A stretch of DNA of 32,632 bases from NCBI GenBank assembly GCA_023512015.1, contig JAIMAI010000027.1:1-32632 (forward strand), given 5' to 3'. The translations under genes and the position numbers were made by a program. The DNA is from Acidothermus sp. (lineage in GTDB: Bacteria > Actinomycetota > Actinomycetes > Acidothermales > Acidothermaceae). Numbering within the stretch: position 1 is the first letter of the stretch; every line of letters begins with the position of its first letter. Positions 32,010 through 32,632 of this stretch are shown piece after piece. Below the pieces are notes generated by a model. The model did no database searches. It was not told the DNA's origin and saw nothing but the letters and a program-made list of their open reading frames with translations.

Positions 32010-32632
32010 TGGTAAATCTGCCAACCGGCGTCGCGCACGCACCGCACGAGATCGTGGACTCGGTCTTCGCGAACGTCCAATTCCACCACGCCCAGCGGTC
32101 GACCGGGCTCGTGTTCGACCCGCACATCCTCGACGTTGATCCCGGCATCCGCGAGGGTGCGGAGCAGGGCGGCGAGCTCTCCGGGGGCGTCTCGAACCGT
32201 GACGGCGACGGTTGCGAACCCGGCCGCGGGCTCGCCCCGCTTGACGGGCAGCAGGGTCCGGCCACGCTTGCCTTCCTCCAGCAGCGCGGTGAGCTCACCG
32301 ATTGCCCCCCGGTCGCCCGCGGCGATCGCGTCGAAGATCCGGGCCGCGTGCTGCAGCCGGACGCCGAAATCCTCGACGAGGCGGGCGAGGTGCTCGGCGT
32401 TCGCGGCGAGGATTTCGGTCCACAGCGCCGGATCGCCGGCAGCGATCCTCGTGGTGTCCTGCAGCCCGGTGCCGGCGAGCGCCGTCGTTTCCGGGGAAGA
32501 CGACAGCAGGGCACCGGCGAGAAGCGAGGCGAGAACGTGCGGAAGATGCGACACGAGGGCGAGGGCGGCGTCGTGTTCCTCCGCCGTCATCACCACCGGC
32601 ACACCGCCCGCCGCGACGACCAGTTCCCGTAC
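32006..32632 (-). CDS. tyrA: Prephenate dehydrogenase, C-terminal part (5' partial)
   Basis: The visible 208 codons cover the C-terminal helical part of the dehydrogenase (EEHDAALALVSHLPHVLASLLAGALL, LAGTGLQDTTRIAAGDPALWTEILAANA) and an ACT domain (about the last 80 residues: FATVAVTVRDAPGELAALLRTLADAGINVEDVRVEHEPGRPLGVVELDV). The HLPH motif holds the conserved substrate-binding His. The NAD-binding half lies outside the window; the frame is open to the last base. It oxidises prephenate to 4-hydroxyphenylpyruvate for tyrosine synthesis, and the ACT domain suggests feedback by an aromatic amino acid. Confidence 0.9.
   Translation of the reverse strand, partial: VRELVVAAGGVPVVMTAEEHDAALALVSHLPHVLASLLAGALLSSSPETTALAGTGLQDTTRIAAGDPALWTEILAANAEHLARLVEDFGVRLQHAARIFDAIAAGDRGAIGELTALLEEGKRGRTLLPVKRGEPAAGFATVAVTVRDAPGELAALLRTLADAGINVEDVRVEHEPGRPLGVVELDVREDRVHDLVRCVRDAGWQIYQ

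Overview
High-GC chromosomal DNA from a non-mycobacterial actinobacterium. The evidence is many GTG/TTG starts with strong Shine-Dalgarno sites, an actinobacterial-type dif site, a mycobacterial-type SOS box, and the cluster pgsA-type / DUF881 / sbp / DUF881 / gcvH / garA / ftsR / DUF151 / merR. That cluster follows the order Rv1822 to Rv1830 of Mycobacterium tuberculosis. An Acidothermus/Frankia-like relative is a reasonable guess, but the species cannot be fixed from the sequence.

Layout. 1-945: end of a 2-keto-3-deoxygluconate-type sugar kinase. 970-1542 (minus): CGNR zinc-finger regulator. 1673-5907: seven-gene Mrp-type cation/proton antiporter operon (E, F, G, MbhD-like, MbhE+B fusion, C, D) with no MrpA NuoL-type subunit. 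5917-5944: predicted dif site, implying the replication terminus. 6089-8077: secreted subtilisin-like protease. 8503-10018: SigE-family ECF sigma factor and a membrane-anchored partner broken by a -1 frameshift. 10072-13837: CynX-type MFS transporter, small HTH protein, EamA exporter (minus) and a radical SAM protein under an SOS box. 13859-14749 (minus): CDF metal exporter. 14805-17920 (minus): gcvP behind a tandem glycine riboswitch.

18011-21182 is the most accessory-looking part. It holds a secreted 148-residue protein whose signal peptide is put out of frame by a run of six C, a long hairpin, an ABC ATPase and two membrane proteins. It resembles a secreted peptide/protein plus ABC export or immunity cassette, but I recognise no named family for the secreted product.

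21210-29666 (minus) is the conserved housekeeping block. Transcription runs from a CDP-alcohol phosphatidyltransferase through a nucleotidyltransferase/phosphohexomutase fusion, DUF881, small basic protein, DUF881, GcvH, a GarA-like FHA protein, FtsR-like MerR, DUF151 and a second MerR. It joins envelope precursor metabolism, glycine cleavage, 2-oxoglutarate control and cell-division control. 29760-29836 is tRNA-Pro(GGG). 29902-32632 (minus) is tyrA (partial), cmk and der, joined by 4-base stop/start overlaps.

Two genes (8988-10018 and 18087-18534) need a single-base correction to be whole. They may be true mutations, phase-variable sites or sequence errors.
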